Below are positions 41,697 through 49,943 of a stretch of 64,000 nt of DNA, piece after piece. Source of the DNA: Alicyclobacillus fastidiosus (lineage in GTDB: Bacteria; Bacillota; Bacilli; Alicyclobacillales; Alicyclobacillaceae). Numbering within the stretch: position 1 is the first letter of the stretch; each line of letters opens with the position of its first letter. The notes below the pieces were generated by a model. It did not search any database, was not told where the DNA came from, and worked only from the letters and a program-made list of their open reading frames with translations. A program made the position numbers and the translations under genes. The stretch covers positions 5,198,501 to 5,262,500 of the forward strand of contig NZ_CP104067.1 of NCBI RefSeq assembly GCF_026651875.1, in the 5' to 3' direction.

Positions 41697-43043
41697 CTAG
41701 GCCAAAGTGACGTTGACGCCGATCTCTTTGAGCTTATCGAAAAACATCGGGCACGTCTTGGAGACACAGCCGGGATCGTCGATGTCAATTCCCTGTACGC
41801 GCGTGCCCATGATGGCCTGGGCCATCGCCACGCGGTGGTCGTCGTACGACGACAGAAGCGTGCCGCTCGGTGTGCCCGGGTGAATCGTGACGCCGTCGCG
41901 CCGCTCTTCGACTTCAATCCCAAGGCGACTGAGCGTTTCGCAGATGGCAGCCAGCCGGTCGGACTCATGATGGCGAATATGCTCGACATCGGTGATGGCG
42001 ATGGGCCCATCTGCAAACGGAGCGAGAAAGGCGAGGGTCAGGGCCTGGTCGGACATTTCCTTCATACTGATGGTCAAGCCACCGCGCAGACGGGCTGGGC
42101 CGCGAACTTCGATACCTTGCCCGCCGATGTCTACCGCACAGCCCATGTCCTTTAGGACGTCGACAAAATGAACGTCCGGCTGTCTGGTGTCATAGGAGAG
42201 ATTTTTCACGCGCACGCGCCCGCCGGTGAGGGCGGCGATGGCCCAGAAATAGCAGGCCGTCGAGGCATCTGCCTCGATTTCGTAATCCCGGCCCTGATAC
42301 CCTGTGGGGGAGACGGTCATCTCGCTGAGATGGGCATTCGCAACGACTTCACTTCCGAACGCCCGCATCATGTCGAGCGTGATATGTACATATGCGTGCT
42401 GCACAATCGTATCGGTAATTTCAACAGTGAGAGGAGCCTTGGCGTACGGCGCCGCAATCAGAACCCCGCTGATGAACTGGCTCGAAACGGACCCGGACAT
42501 CTGGACGCGGCCCCCGCGAAGGCCGTTTGCAATCAACTGTACCGGCAACGTGTCTTGCCCTTTGGTCAGCGGCTCGATGGTCGCACCCAAATCCCGCAAG
42601 GTATTGAACAGTACGCCCATCGGCCGCTCGTTCATGCGCTTGCTGCCCTCGACGTACCACTCTCCGGTTCCTGCGGCGAGCGCGCTCGTCAAAAATCGGG
42701 CAGTCGTACCTCCCGCTCCTGTGTAGATGCGCCCATTCGCATTGGGCCAGGAACCCGCAATCCCGTGTACCGTCACCTCGTCCTCGGCGACGTCTACCTT
42801 GACCCCGAGTGACCTGAGCGCCTCGATGCACCAATACGCGTCGTCACTGCGCAGGAGGCCGGACAGACGCGACGTGCCTCGTGCGAGCGCGGCGACGATG
42901 AGCGCTCGGTTGGTAAAGCTCTTGCTGCCTGGGACGACGAGGTCTGCATCGATGGGCCTAGTCGCAGGGAACATCGACGCACGTGTGACGTCCTGCAAAG
43001 CCCACGGCGACCTCGCCTGTAAATCCGCATGGTTCGATGACAT
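41697..43043 (-). CDS. aroA: 3-phosphoshikimate 1-carboxyvinyltransferase (EPSP synthase), divergent
   Basis: A 448-residue EPSP synthase joining shikimate-3-phosphate and PEP in the shikimate pathway. Substrate-binding blocks are present: PGSKSFTNRAL, SSQFISGVLIAAP, an ESDRLAAI block, DDHRVAMAQAI and a late DPGCVSKTCPMFF. The normally conserved PEP/glyphosate-binding segment (NAGTAMRP in the E. coli enzyme) reads GAGGTTARF, keeping Gly96, Thr97 and Arg100 equivalents but replacing Pro101 with Phe and Asn with Ala/Gly. It starts at 43043, 4 bases after the Dam gene's stop, so the two are co-transcribed. It stands outside an aro operon, so it could be a second or horizontally gained copy. Confidence 0.88.
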   Translation of the reverse strand: MSSNHADLQARSPWALQDVTRASMFPATRPIDADLVVPGSKSFTNRALIVAALARGTSRLSGLLRSDDAYWCIEALRSLGVKVDVAEDEVTVHGIAGSWPNANGRIYTGAGGTTARFLTSALAAGTGEWYVEGSKRMNERPMGVLFNTLRDLGATIEPLTKGQDTLPVQLIANGLRGGRVQMSGSVSSQFISGVLIAAPYAKAPLTVEITDTIVQHAYVHITLDMMRAFGSEVVANAHLSEMTVSPTGYQGRDYEIEADASTACYFWAIAALTGGRVRVKNLSYDTRQPDVHFVDVLKDMGCAVDIGGQGIEVRGPARLRGGLTISMKEMSDQALTLAFLAPFADGPIAITDVEHIRHHESDRLAAICETLSRLGIEVEERRDGVTIHPGTPSGTLLSSYDDHRVAMAQAIMGTRVQGIDIDDPGCVSKTCPMFFDKLKEIGVNVTLA

Positions 43044-43047
43044 ACAT

Positions 43048-43911
43048 TCACCTCATAGATTCAAAATTGAGGGACAGATGCGGATCACCGCTGTCCACAG
43101 CGACGGCTTGGGGCCGATAGATGGCCAACAGCTCTTTCGCGCGGCCTCTGTTCCCTCCGTCTCGACTGATGTTTCGCTGCACTTCAAACTCGACGAACGA
43201 CGCGCCTTGATACACTTCGCGAGTGAGTGGCGTGTCGTGATTTGAAATCAGGATGAAAACCCCGCGACTGGCCAAATCTCGCGCCACGCGGGCGAGCCGA
43301 ATTTGACTCTCCGCCGAAAATCCGCCCGCTTGATAGGACGTAAAGTTCGAGGTGCGACTGAGGGGAATATAGGGCGGATCGCAATAGATCACGTCCCCTG
43401 GCTCCGCCTCGCGCATCATCGTTTCGAAGTCGACGTTGTAAAAAGGGACGGCGCGAAATCGCGCATGGAATTCCAACATCTCACGTTCTGGGAAGTAAGG
43501 CTTGCGATAACGGCCAAAGGGAACGTTGAACTCGCCGCGCCCGTTCGTCCGATACAGCCCATTGTAGCCGTGGCGATTGAGATACAAAAACAAGGCCGAC
43601 TTATGCGCGACGTCCGTCGACGCGTTGTACTCGTCGCGCAACTGATAGTACACGTCCGCCGCATTCGTCTCCGGTGTGAACAGTTGACGGCAATAGGAGA
43701 TAAATTCTACCCCATGTGCCCGAAGCATGTCATACAGGCGAATCAAATCCGCGTTGGAGTCGTTCAGGACATAGTCAGACCTGTCGATGTTTAGCGACAC
43801 CGCGCAGGACCCGCAAAACGGCTCAATTAAACGGCCGCCATCCGGCAGTGCGCGCCGAATGTGTGAAAGGACCCGGTATTTGCTTCCTGCCCATTTCAAG
43901 AATGGTTTCAT
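43048..43911 (-). CDS. dam: DNA adenine methylase (Dam family)
   Basis: A 287-residue class alpha adenine-N6 methyltransferase. The N-terminal KWAGSKY, SAM motif PFCGSCAV (31-38) and catalytic DPPY (178-181) are present; the second Gly of the usual FxGxG is Ser-Cys. Dam-type enzymes methylate GATC. No restriction endonuclease gene is adjacent, so it may be a solitary methylase or a former restriction-modification member. It is followed 4 bases later by aroA, an odd pairing. Specificity is not provable from sequence alone. Confidence 0.88.
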   Translation of the reverse strand: MKPFLKWAGSKYRVLSHIRRALPDGGRLIEPFCGSCAVSLNIDRSDYVLNDSNADLIRLYDMLRAHGVEFISYCRQLFTPETNAADVYYQLRDEYNASTDVAHKSALFLYLNRHGYNGLYRTNGRGEFNVPFGRYRKPYFPEREMLEFHARFRAVPFYNVDFETMMREAEPGDVIYCDPPYIPLSRTSNFTSYQAGGFSAESQIRLARVARDLASRGVFILISNHDTPLTREVYQGASFVEFEVQRNISRDGGNRGRAKELLAIYRPQAVAVDSGDPHLSLNFESMR

Positions 43912-44072
43912 ACTCGACTCCCATCCGCCGCAAATTGCACTCGTCCCCTATTATACAAGAGAACGCGCCGGAATTTATCAATTCTCGCGAGGACTGTCCT
44001 CGACGGTCAAGGTGGAAGGCCTCGTATCCAGCCAGCACAAAAGATTGCACACTGGCCCACAGAGTGAAAAAG

Positions 44073-44107
44073 ACCCTTGCACCAGCAATTCATCTGGCCA
44101 AGGGTCG
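44073..44107 (-). terminator. Terminator of the nitroreductase gene
   Basis: Stem gacccttg/caagggtc plus inner ccag/ctgg pairing; read on the minus strand it is followed by tttttcac. Confidence 0.75.
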
Positions 44108-44139
44108 CTTCGACGAGTCGAGGAGAGTACTGTACGCGA

Positions 44140-44625
44140 TTACGAAAGCTGCCTCGTTTTCGTTTCAATAGGCGCACGTTCCTTCACTTCCGGAACCTCG
44201 AGTGGGTAACCGACGCCAAGTACCCAAATGGTGGCGGTCTCGTCGCTCACGCCTAGAATTTCACGGGCGTTTGGCGTGTTTCCAATGGACGTCCAGCGCG
44301 TCCCAGCCCCTTCTGCGTGCGCTGCCAAGCAGAAGTTCTGGATGAAAGCGGAGGTGGCAACGAGGTTCTCGTCGCGTTCTACCGGCTTTTCCGATCCCTG
44401 CGACACAATGGCCAACACGAGCGGTGCATCGCCAAAGTTTGGCCTGTGATTCAGTTTTGCGCGCGTCTCTTCCCCAATGACGAGAATCTCCCAGGGTTGG
44501 TTCATGCGGTGATTCGGAGCGTAGCTCGCTGCCTCAAGCCACTTTTTCCAGGTGGCTTCGGCGATTGGCTCGGACTTGAACTGCTTAATGTTTCGGCGTC
44601 CCACAATAGCTTCTATTGTATCCAT
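44140..44625 (-). CDS. Nitroreductase-family FMN oxidoreductase
   Basis: A 161-residue nitroreductase. The N-terminal FMN-phosphate-binding motif RRNIKQF, the PNHRMNQPWEI block and a late GVGYPLEVPEVKER are characteristic. It is a short member of the family, probably a homodimer using NAD(P)H to reduce nitro or quinone compounds. ATG 44625 is preferred with gaaggga 7-8 bases upstream; the longer frame from 44853 has no ribosome site. Confidence 0.88.
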   Translation of the reverse strand: MDTIEAIVGRRNIKQFKSEPIAEATWKKWLEAASYAPNHRMNQPWEILVIGEETRAKLNHRPNFGDAPLVLAIVSQGSEKPVERDENLVATSAFIQNFCLAAHAEGAGTRWTSIGNTPNAREILGVSDETATIWVLGVGYPLEVPEVKERAPIETKTRQLS

Positions 44626-44736
44626 GAGAAACTCCCTTCCGTAATCAGCTGACGCACAAATCATACACCAAGTACAGACAATGTCGATGACTATGTGCGA
44701 GCGGAAATACGCAAGGTATAGGAAGAGGTGAAGTGG

Positions 44737-44928
44737 ATGGCAAGAGTGAGTGAAAAGGCTTGGGTCTGGTGCCTGATCCCAGCTGGTGTAACGGCGTCCT
44801 TGGCCGGCGTGATCGTTGGCTCGCGCATCGCCGCGAACCGAGCTCAGGCGCAAAGAAACCCCGCTGGCCAGAACGGCTCTTGGGGAAACAACCGCGGCCA
44901 GCGAAAAGACGCTATGTGTCCAGAGTAA
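44737..44928 (+). CDS. Small single-span membrane protein, 63 residues
   Basis: Starts ATG 44737 with ggaagagg 8 bases upstream. It has one membrane segment (VWCLIPAGVTASLAGVIVG, about 10-28) and a basic, Asn/Gln/Gly-rich tail (RAQAQRNPAGQNGSWGNN). No family is recognised. The good ribosome site and clear hydrophobic segment support a real gene; it is divergent from the nitroreductase gene. Confidence 0.5.
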   Translation: MARVSEKAWVWCLIPAGVTASLAGVIVGSRIAANRAQAQRNPAGQNGSWGNNRGQRKDAMCPE

Positions 44929-44991
44929 AATCGAGTTTTGCGCGACAGCGCATCAAGGGGTCGCAAGCCAAGGGCTCATACTGAGCCACTT

Positions 44992-45073
44992 GGGTAACCA
45001 GGCGTTTGCGGTGGCGGTGGCGTATCATATCGGCCGTCAATCACCTGGTTACCCTATGTGCAACCCCACCGCA
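44992..45073 (+). ncRNA. Possible pseudoknotted leader RNA upstream of niaR
   Basis: Stem 1 is 11 bp (gggtaaccagg 44992-45002 with cctggttaccc 45044-45054). Within its loop, tgcggtgg (45007-45014) is perfectly complementary to ccaccgca downstream of the stem (45066-45073), giving an H-type pseudoknot topology. It lies about 130 bases before the niaR start. No known riboswitch consensus was recognised; a chance arrangement in GC-rich DNA is possible. Confidence 0.3.
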
Positions 45074-45200
45074 CCCGAAGGTTCCATCAATCTGGCCGCA
45101 TGTGGCAGCGCTTCCTCGACTGTTTCTGCACTTGTCGGCGGCGACCAAATAGAGCATGCTTAAGATCTGTGAACCACTGAACGAAAAAACGGGTGATGAT

Positions 45201-45716
45201 ATGAACGAAATGACGAACCGTCAGGAGGACCTGTTGGCAGCCCTCGGCCAGAGCATCCATCCTGTGTCCGGGCAAGCCTTGGCCAAACAGTTAGGGGTGA
45301 CGCGCCAAGTGGTGGTACACGATATCGCACTGCTGCGCGCGATGGGCCACCGCATCCTCGCGACGCCAAAAGGGTATCTGATTCAGTCGACACAGTCGGT
45401 ACAGACGGCACTGGTAGCCGTATCTCACAAGCCAGAACAAACCCCGACTGAGCTCAACATCTTTGTCGACTGTGGATTGCGCGTCATCGACGTGCGAGTG
45501 GAGCACCGCGTGTACGGCGAAATCGTCGCCAATTTATACCTGTCGTCCCGGCGCGACGTCGAGCACTTTCTCGCGAAAATTCAATCGGAGCGCGCGCCGT
45601 TTCTCTCATCGCTCACAGGTGGTATCCACTATCATCTCGTCGAGTTCGATCACGCCGACCAACTCACGGACGCCATCGCACAACTTCGGTCTGCTGGAAT
45701 TGTGGTGATCGACTGA
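45201..45716 (+). CDS. niaR: NiaR-type transcriptional repressor (HTH_11 + 3H domain)
   Basis: A 171-residue repressor: an N-terminal helix-turn-helix (ALAKQLGVTRQVVVHDIALL, about residues 28-47) and a C-terminal 3H domain (about 78-168) with His residues typical of a metal/nicotinate-binding pocket (VEHRVYGEI, SLTGGIHYHLVEF). NiaR (YrxA) represses NAD-biosynthesis and niacin-transport genes when nicotinic acid is plentiful. ATG 45201 is preferred after gggtgat. A matching operator-like palindrome lies just downstream at 45812-45831, in front of an NCS1 permease gene. Confidence 0.85.
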   Translation: MNEMTNRQEDLLAALGQSIHPVSGQALAKQLGVTRQVVVHDIALLRAMGHRILATPKGYLIQSTQSVQTALVAVSHKPEQTPTELNIFVDCGLRVIDVRVEHRVYGEIVANLYLSSRRDVEHFLAKIQSERAPFLSSLTGGIHYHLVEFDHADQLTDAIAQLRSAGIVVID

Positions 45717-45794
45717 CGAGATCGCTTCTCCGGCCAGCCGCCCCACCAGCCCTATGCGTCGCTGGCCCGCCATCGACCTACCAAATAAAAATCC

Positions 45795-45831
45795 TTTACA
45801 ACCGTGTCCAAACAGGTGTATATACAGCGGT
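45795..45831 (+). promoter_or_regulatory. Promoter with overlapping NiaR-like operator before the NCS1 permease
   Basis: -35 tttaca (45795-45800), 18-base spacer, -10 tatata (45819-45824). Overlapping the -10 is acaggtgt (45812-45819), atat, acagcggt (45824-45831): an inverted repeat of ACAGGTGT-N4-ACACCTGT with 6 of 8 matches in the right half. This resembles the NiaR box as I remember it. Confidence 0.5.
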
Positions 45832-45858
45832 GTACTCTTAATCTGGGAGGTGTTTTGG

Positions 45859-47217
45859 TTGGCTCATCAGAGACAGGCTGTATATGGCGACAAAGTGATG
45901 AAAGTCGAGCCGTTTAGCGTTGAAAAAGTGCCGCGACAAGAGCGACACGGGAACGCTTTCGGACAATTTACGCTGTGGCTGGGCAGCAATCTGACCATTG
46001 CCGACTACGCACTGGGCTTTATTCCGGTATCGCTCGGAATGTCTTGGATTTGGGCAATCATCGCGATTCTCATCGGCAATATCGTCGGCGCCGTCGTACT
46101 CGGGCTCTGTTCCGCGATGGGACCGACCTACGGACTGCCGCAACTGATCATTACGCGGGCGACCTTCGGCCGCGTCGGGGGTTATGTCCCAGGCCTCTTG
46201 AACTTCGTGAGCACGATTGGCTGGTTCACAGTCAACAACATTTTGGGTTCCTTTGGACTTCATGCCTTGTTCCCTGGCCTCTCCTTCGCGGCTGCGTCCG
46301 TCATTTTGGTGGTCGTGCAGGGCATAGTGGCCATGCTGGGACACAATTTTATCCATGCATACGAGCGGGTCATGTCTGTAGTACTCGGCATTGTGTTCGC
46401 AATTGTCACCATCATCAGCCTGACACACTGGACGAAGCTTAGCGCCTATCACGCGGTCAATCACAATCTGGCGCTTGGAATCATGGTCGTCGTTGGTGCG
46501 ACATTCTCCTACCTCGGAAGCTGGGGACCTTACGCGTCGGATTACAGCAGATACCTGAGTCCAGAGGCGAGCAAAGTGCGCGTCGGGTTCGCGGCAGCGA
46601 TCGGATCTTTTATTGCCTCCGCTTGGCTCGAGATAGTCGGCATGTTCGTCGCTGTCTTAGCGGCAGGTCACAGTGCGAATCCGATTGATGCGTTGCACAG
46701 GACGATGGGGGGATTTGGCGCCATCGCCACCGTCGCCATCATCCTCGGCGGCACGGCGGCAGATGCCATCAACCTGTACTCCAATTCCCTGTCGGTCCGG
46801 GCACTCGATATCAAAATCCCGAGATGGCTGCTCGTCGTGCTGGCAAGTATTATTGGCCTGCTCCTGAGCTTGCTCGGACGCGGTCAGTTTGAAAGCAACT
46901 TCGAGAATTTCCTCCTGCTCATTGGGTATTGGATCACGCCGTGGATGGGCGTCCTCCTCGCCGACTTCTACGTGCGCAACAGGCAGGCGGGTGACATCGA
47001 GTCCCGCTCGTTCCAGTGGGCCGGATTCGTCAGTTTCCTGGCTGGCATCGTCGTCTCCATCCCATTCATGGACAACGCGCTGTACCAGGGACCAATCTCA
47101 GCCGCATGGCACGGGTTAGACCTGGCGCTCTACGTCGGATTCCTCGTCTCGTTTGTGCTCTACCTCGTGCTCAAACGGTCCACTGGCCGGGAATATGGAG
47201 CATCTTCGACCTTCTAA
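45859..47217 (+). CDS. NCS1-family nucleobase/vitamin permease
   Basis: A 452-residue membrane transporter of the nucleobase:cation symporter-1 family with about 12 helices. Family stretches include GNAFGQFTLWLGSNL, DYALGFIPVSLG, GRVGGYVPGLLNF and SYLGSWGPYASDYSRYL. NCS1 proteins import purines, pyrimidines, allantoin, hydantoins or thiamine/nicotinamide-related compounds. The upstream NiaR gene and NiaR-like operator over the -10 suggest a niacin-related substrate (inference). TTG 45859 has gggagg 8 bases upstream; ATG 45898 is an alternative. A strong terminator follows. Confidence 0.85.
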   Translation: MAHQRQAVYGDKVMKVEPFSVEKVPRQERHGNAFGQFTLWLGSNLTIADYALGFIPVSLGMSWIWAIIAILIGNIVGAVVLGLCSAMGPTYGLPQLIITRATFGRVGGYVPGLLNFVSTIGWFTVNNILGSFGLHALFPGLSFAAASVILVVVQGIVAMLGHNFIHAYERVMSVVLGIVFAIVTIISLTHWTKLSAYHAVNHNLALGIMVVVGATFSYLGSWGPYASDYSRYLSPEASKVRVGFAAAIGSFIASAWLEIVGMFVAVLAAGHSANPIDALHRTMGGFGAIATVAIILGGTAADAINLYSNSLSVRALDIKIPRWLLVVLASIIGLLLSLLGRGQFESNFENFLLLIGYWITPWMGVLLADFYVRNRQAGDIESRSFQWAGFVSFLAGIVVSIPFMDNALYQGPISAAWHGLDLALYVGFLVSFVLYLVLKRSTGREYGASSTF

Positions 47218-47240
47218 AGGCGTTTTCAGGCGAACAATCG

Positions 47241-47294
47241 AAAAGACGCGGCCGCCCTCGGGGACTCCGAGCGGCGGCGGCCGCGTCTTTTTTT
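47241..47294 (+). terminator. Strong intrinsic terminator after the NCS1 permease gene
   Basis: A 16-bp stem (aaaagacgcggccgcc / ggcggccgcgtctttt) followed by ttttgc; the loop is about 19 bases. It may also act on the convergent spoVR transcript. Confidence 0.9.
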
Positions 47295-47310
47295 GCAGTC
47301 GTGATGGAGT

Positions 47311-48759
47311 TCATTCTTTGACAAAACGGCGCTGTGTCTTCTTTCCGTCGTATGAAAAAATAGCTTCTCTGCCTTCGACGACCGTCTGCAGGTGACAATT
47401 GCGACCCCAAACCCGATGGAGATACGGCATCGTCTTCTCGAGATGCTTTAAATCCAGCTCGACTCCCTCGTACTCATGCTTGATATACAGCTCGCCATTC
47501 CGGTTGTAATCCCCGTCCTCGACGTACAGGACAGGAATGCCGCCGTTGACGCGAGATGCGACAATCGTATCGCGAACCTTTTCCCAGTCCGTGTCCACGA
47601 TCCGCCAATCGTTGCCCACCTTTTGATACAGGTACAAGTCGAGATCTTCAACCAACTGTTTCGTGAGGTAATTTCTCAGGAAGGAGACGTCGTTCTCCAT
47701 ATCCCGCACCTCAAACATTTTCGCGCGACCCTGCCCCGGTTCGCGATGGTCCCGTTCGCGCTCTTCTGACGTCGGATCATTCCACCGCTTCTCGATGTCC
47801 TCCCAAATCGCCAACCCGATGTGGTAGGGGTTGATGGACGTCCGCGAAGGCAAGACGACCCCGGAGTGCATCTTCGCGAATTCCACAGCCTCCTCATCAG
47901 TGAGGTTCATATCCCGCATAATGCGCAGATGCCAGTATGTCGCCCAGCCCTCGTTCATGATTTTCGTCTCCATCTGCGGCCAGAAATACAACATCTCCTC
48001 GCGCAGGATGGAGAGAATGTCCCGCTCCCACTCCTCGAGCACCGGACTGTTCTCGATGATAAACAACATGACGTCCTTTTGTGCGGCGCGCGGCTTCACC
48101 ATCGGCTTTTTCTGGCGCCGTTCCTCTGCGGCTTCACCAATCGCCCAGAGGTCGTCGTAGGGAGACGAGGTGTGGTCCGCGGACTGGAATACCGGATCGT
48201 ATTCCCCTCGGCGATTCCGGTATTGTTGCTGCTTCACCTTCGCCCGTGCATTCCGCCCATCAGTCGATGCGTCCACGTGCTCCGACAGCGCCAGCCCCGC
48301 GTCAAGCAGGCCCTCCACGGCCTCCCTGCCGTGTTTCAGCTCATATTGGCGAATGCGTTCTGCACTCGATGCCATCCGCTCGACCATGTCTCGAGACGTA
48401 TACCGAAACGTCGCATTATTCTTAAAGAAGTCACAGTGCGCCAGGACGTGCGCGCAAACGGTCTTATTTTGAAGCAGCGTGTTCCCGTCAAGCAAAAACG
48501 CATAACACGGGTCAGAGTTGATGACGAGTTCGTAGATGCGACTCATGCCTAGGTCGTATTCGAGTTTCATCCGATGGAACGTCTTTCCAAAACTCCAATG
48601 GTGGAACCTCGTCGGCATCCCATAGGCACCAAACGTATAGATCACGTCGGAAGGACATACTTCGTAGCGCATGGGATAAAAGTCGAGCCCGAAGTCCCTC
48701 GCGAGTTTGGTCATCTCGTCAATACTCGCTTCAAGCGCGGCCATTTCCTCGTGGTTCAT
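47311..48759 (-). CDS. spoVR: SpoVR family sporulation protein
   Basis: A 482-residue SpoVR protein with the typical N-terminal region (FYPMRYEVCP, IYTFGAYGMPTRF, HWSFGK), HVLAHCDFFKNN with conserved His/Cys, NEGWATYWH and the C-terminal VLYVEDGDYNRNGELYI. SpoVR is involved in spore cortex formation in Bacillus. It overlaps the upstream yhbH gene by 4 bases (ATGA) and is the last gene of prkA-yhbH-spoVR. Confidence 0.95.
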   Translation of the reverse strand: MNHEEMAALEASIDEMTKLARDFGLDFYPMRYEVCPSDVIYTFGAYGMPTRFHHWSFGKTFHRMKLEYDLGMSRIYELVINSDPCYAFLLDGNTLLQNKTVCAHVLAHCDFFKNNATFRYTSRDMVERMASSAERIRQYELKHGREAVEGLLDAGLALSEHVDASTDGRNARAKVKQQQYRNRRGEYDPVFQSADHTSSPYDDLWAIGEAAEERRQKKPMVKPRAAQKDVMLFIIENSPVLEEWERDILSILREEMLYFWPQMETKIMNEGWATYWHLRIMRDMNLTDEEAVEFAKMHSGVVLPSRTSINPYHIGLAIWEDIEKRWNDPTSEERERDHREPGQGRAKMFEVRDMENDVSFLRNYLTKQLVEDLDLYLYQKVGNDWRIVDTDWEKVRDTIVASRVNGGIPVLYVEDGDYNRNGELYIKHEYEGVELDLKHLEKTMPYLHRVWGRNCHLQTVVEGREAIFSYDGKKTQRRFVKE

Positions 48760-49910
48760 GCGCTTTTCACCCCATCGCGCCGCGAAAAGAAATGCTTTAG
48801 AGCGGCGTACACTTCCGTTTTGTCCCGGATGATAAACTTTCGAAACTCCGGCATGTCAAGTTTGGCAAAGGCGTTCATCATCGTCGAGTTACGCGAGTAT
48901 TGATTCACTTCGGCGTACCCCAACATTTGCGATTTGGTGCTGAGCTCCTTCACCAGTCTCACGCACTTCTCGTTGTCAGACGTTAGATTGTCGCCGTCCG
49001 AGAAGTGGATCGGATAAATATTGTACCTATCAGGTGGATACTCTTGCTCGATCATCCGAAGTGCAAAATCGTACACCGAGGAGCAAATCGTTCCACCGCT
49101 CTCGCCTTTCGTAAAGAAATGTTCCTCGGTGACCTCATGCGCTTCTGTGTGATGCGCGATATAGCGAATGTGCACGTTGTCGTACTTCGTCCGCAAGAAG
49201 CGAGTCATCCAGAAGAAAAACGTTCGAGCACAATATTTCTCAAACAGCCCCATTGAGCCGGATAAGTCCATCATCGCGAGAATCACAGCATTTGAGTCTG
49301 GTTGTTCAATTTCCTCCCAGGTTTTATACCGCAAATCATCCGGAAGAATCTGCGTCTTATCTGAACCGGCTCGAGCGTTGCGCCGAATCGACTCCAAGAG
49401 TGTCCGCTTTTTGTCGATGTTGCCGGATAACCCCTTCTTGCGCACGTCCCGAAACTCGATACTCTCCGTAATCATCCTGTCGGGCGTCTTATCTACCAGA
49501 TCAGGTAGTTCAAGCTCGCTGAAGAGGAGCGCCTGAATATCCTCCAAGCTCACATCTGCCTCAGTGTAATCCACACCCGGCTGTTCACCGGCTCCCTCGC
49601 CCTTACCCGGCTGTTGTTTGTCCGGTTTTCCCTGCGCGATAACGTCCCCGACTTGCGAATCCCCTTGCCCCGTACCTGCATGGCGACCCTTCTGGAAGTT
49701 GTAACGAATCCGATACTCCTCAAGCGAGCGAATTGGCACTTTAACAATTTGACGTCCGTTGCTCATGATGAGGCTTTCGTCACTGACGATATCGGCGAGA
49801 TTGTCCTTGATGGCCTGCTTTACTTTGTGGCGATGTCGGTCCTGATCCTGCTGTCCTTTGCGATGGAGCGACCAGTCTTCCCTTTGCAGTGAGAAATAGG
49901 TATTCGACAC
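48756..49910 (-). CDS. yhbH: YhbH/YeaH family (DUF444) VWA-like protein
   Basis: A 384-residue DUF444 protein. A charged N-terminal region with a Gly/Gln/Lys-rich low-complexity stretch (residues ~85-120) is followed by a von Willebrand A-like domain with a MIDAS-type DLSGSM motif. It acts with the PrkA kinase and SpoVR in stress response or sporulation. It overlaps spoVR at its 3' end and starts 34 bases after prkA. Confidence 0.93.
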   Translation of the reverse strand: MSNTYFSLQREDWSLHRKGQQDQDRHRHKVKQAIKDNLADIVSDESLIMSNGRQIVKVPIRSLEEYRIRYNFQKGRHAGTGQGDSQVGDVIAQGKPDKQQPGKGEGAGEQPGVDYTEADVSLEDIQALLFSELELPDLVDKTPDRMITESIEFRDVRKKGLSGNIDKKRTLLESIRRNARAGSDKTQILPDDLRYKTWEEIEQPDSNAVILAMMDLSGSMGLFEKYCARTFFFWMTRFLRTKYDNVHIRYIAHHTEAHEVTEEHFFTKGESGGTICSSVYDFALRMIEQEYPPDRYNIYPIHFSDGDNLTSDNEKCVRLVKELSTKSQMLGYAEVNQYSRNSTMMNAFAKLDMPEFRKFIIRDKTEVYAALKHFFSRRDGVKSA

Positions 49911-49943
49911 GTTTCATCTCCCCTTTCGGGTCGGCAACACACT

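Noticed and set aside
44816..45163. A plus-strand frame across the niaR leader.
   Set aside because: It overlaps the small membrane protein gene out of frame, lacks a ribosome site and has no recognisable motif.
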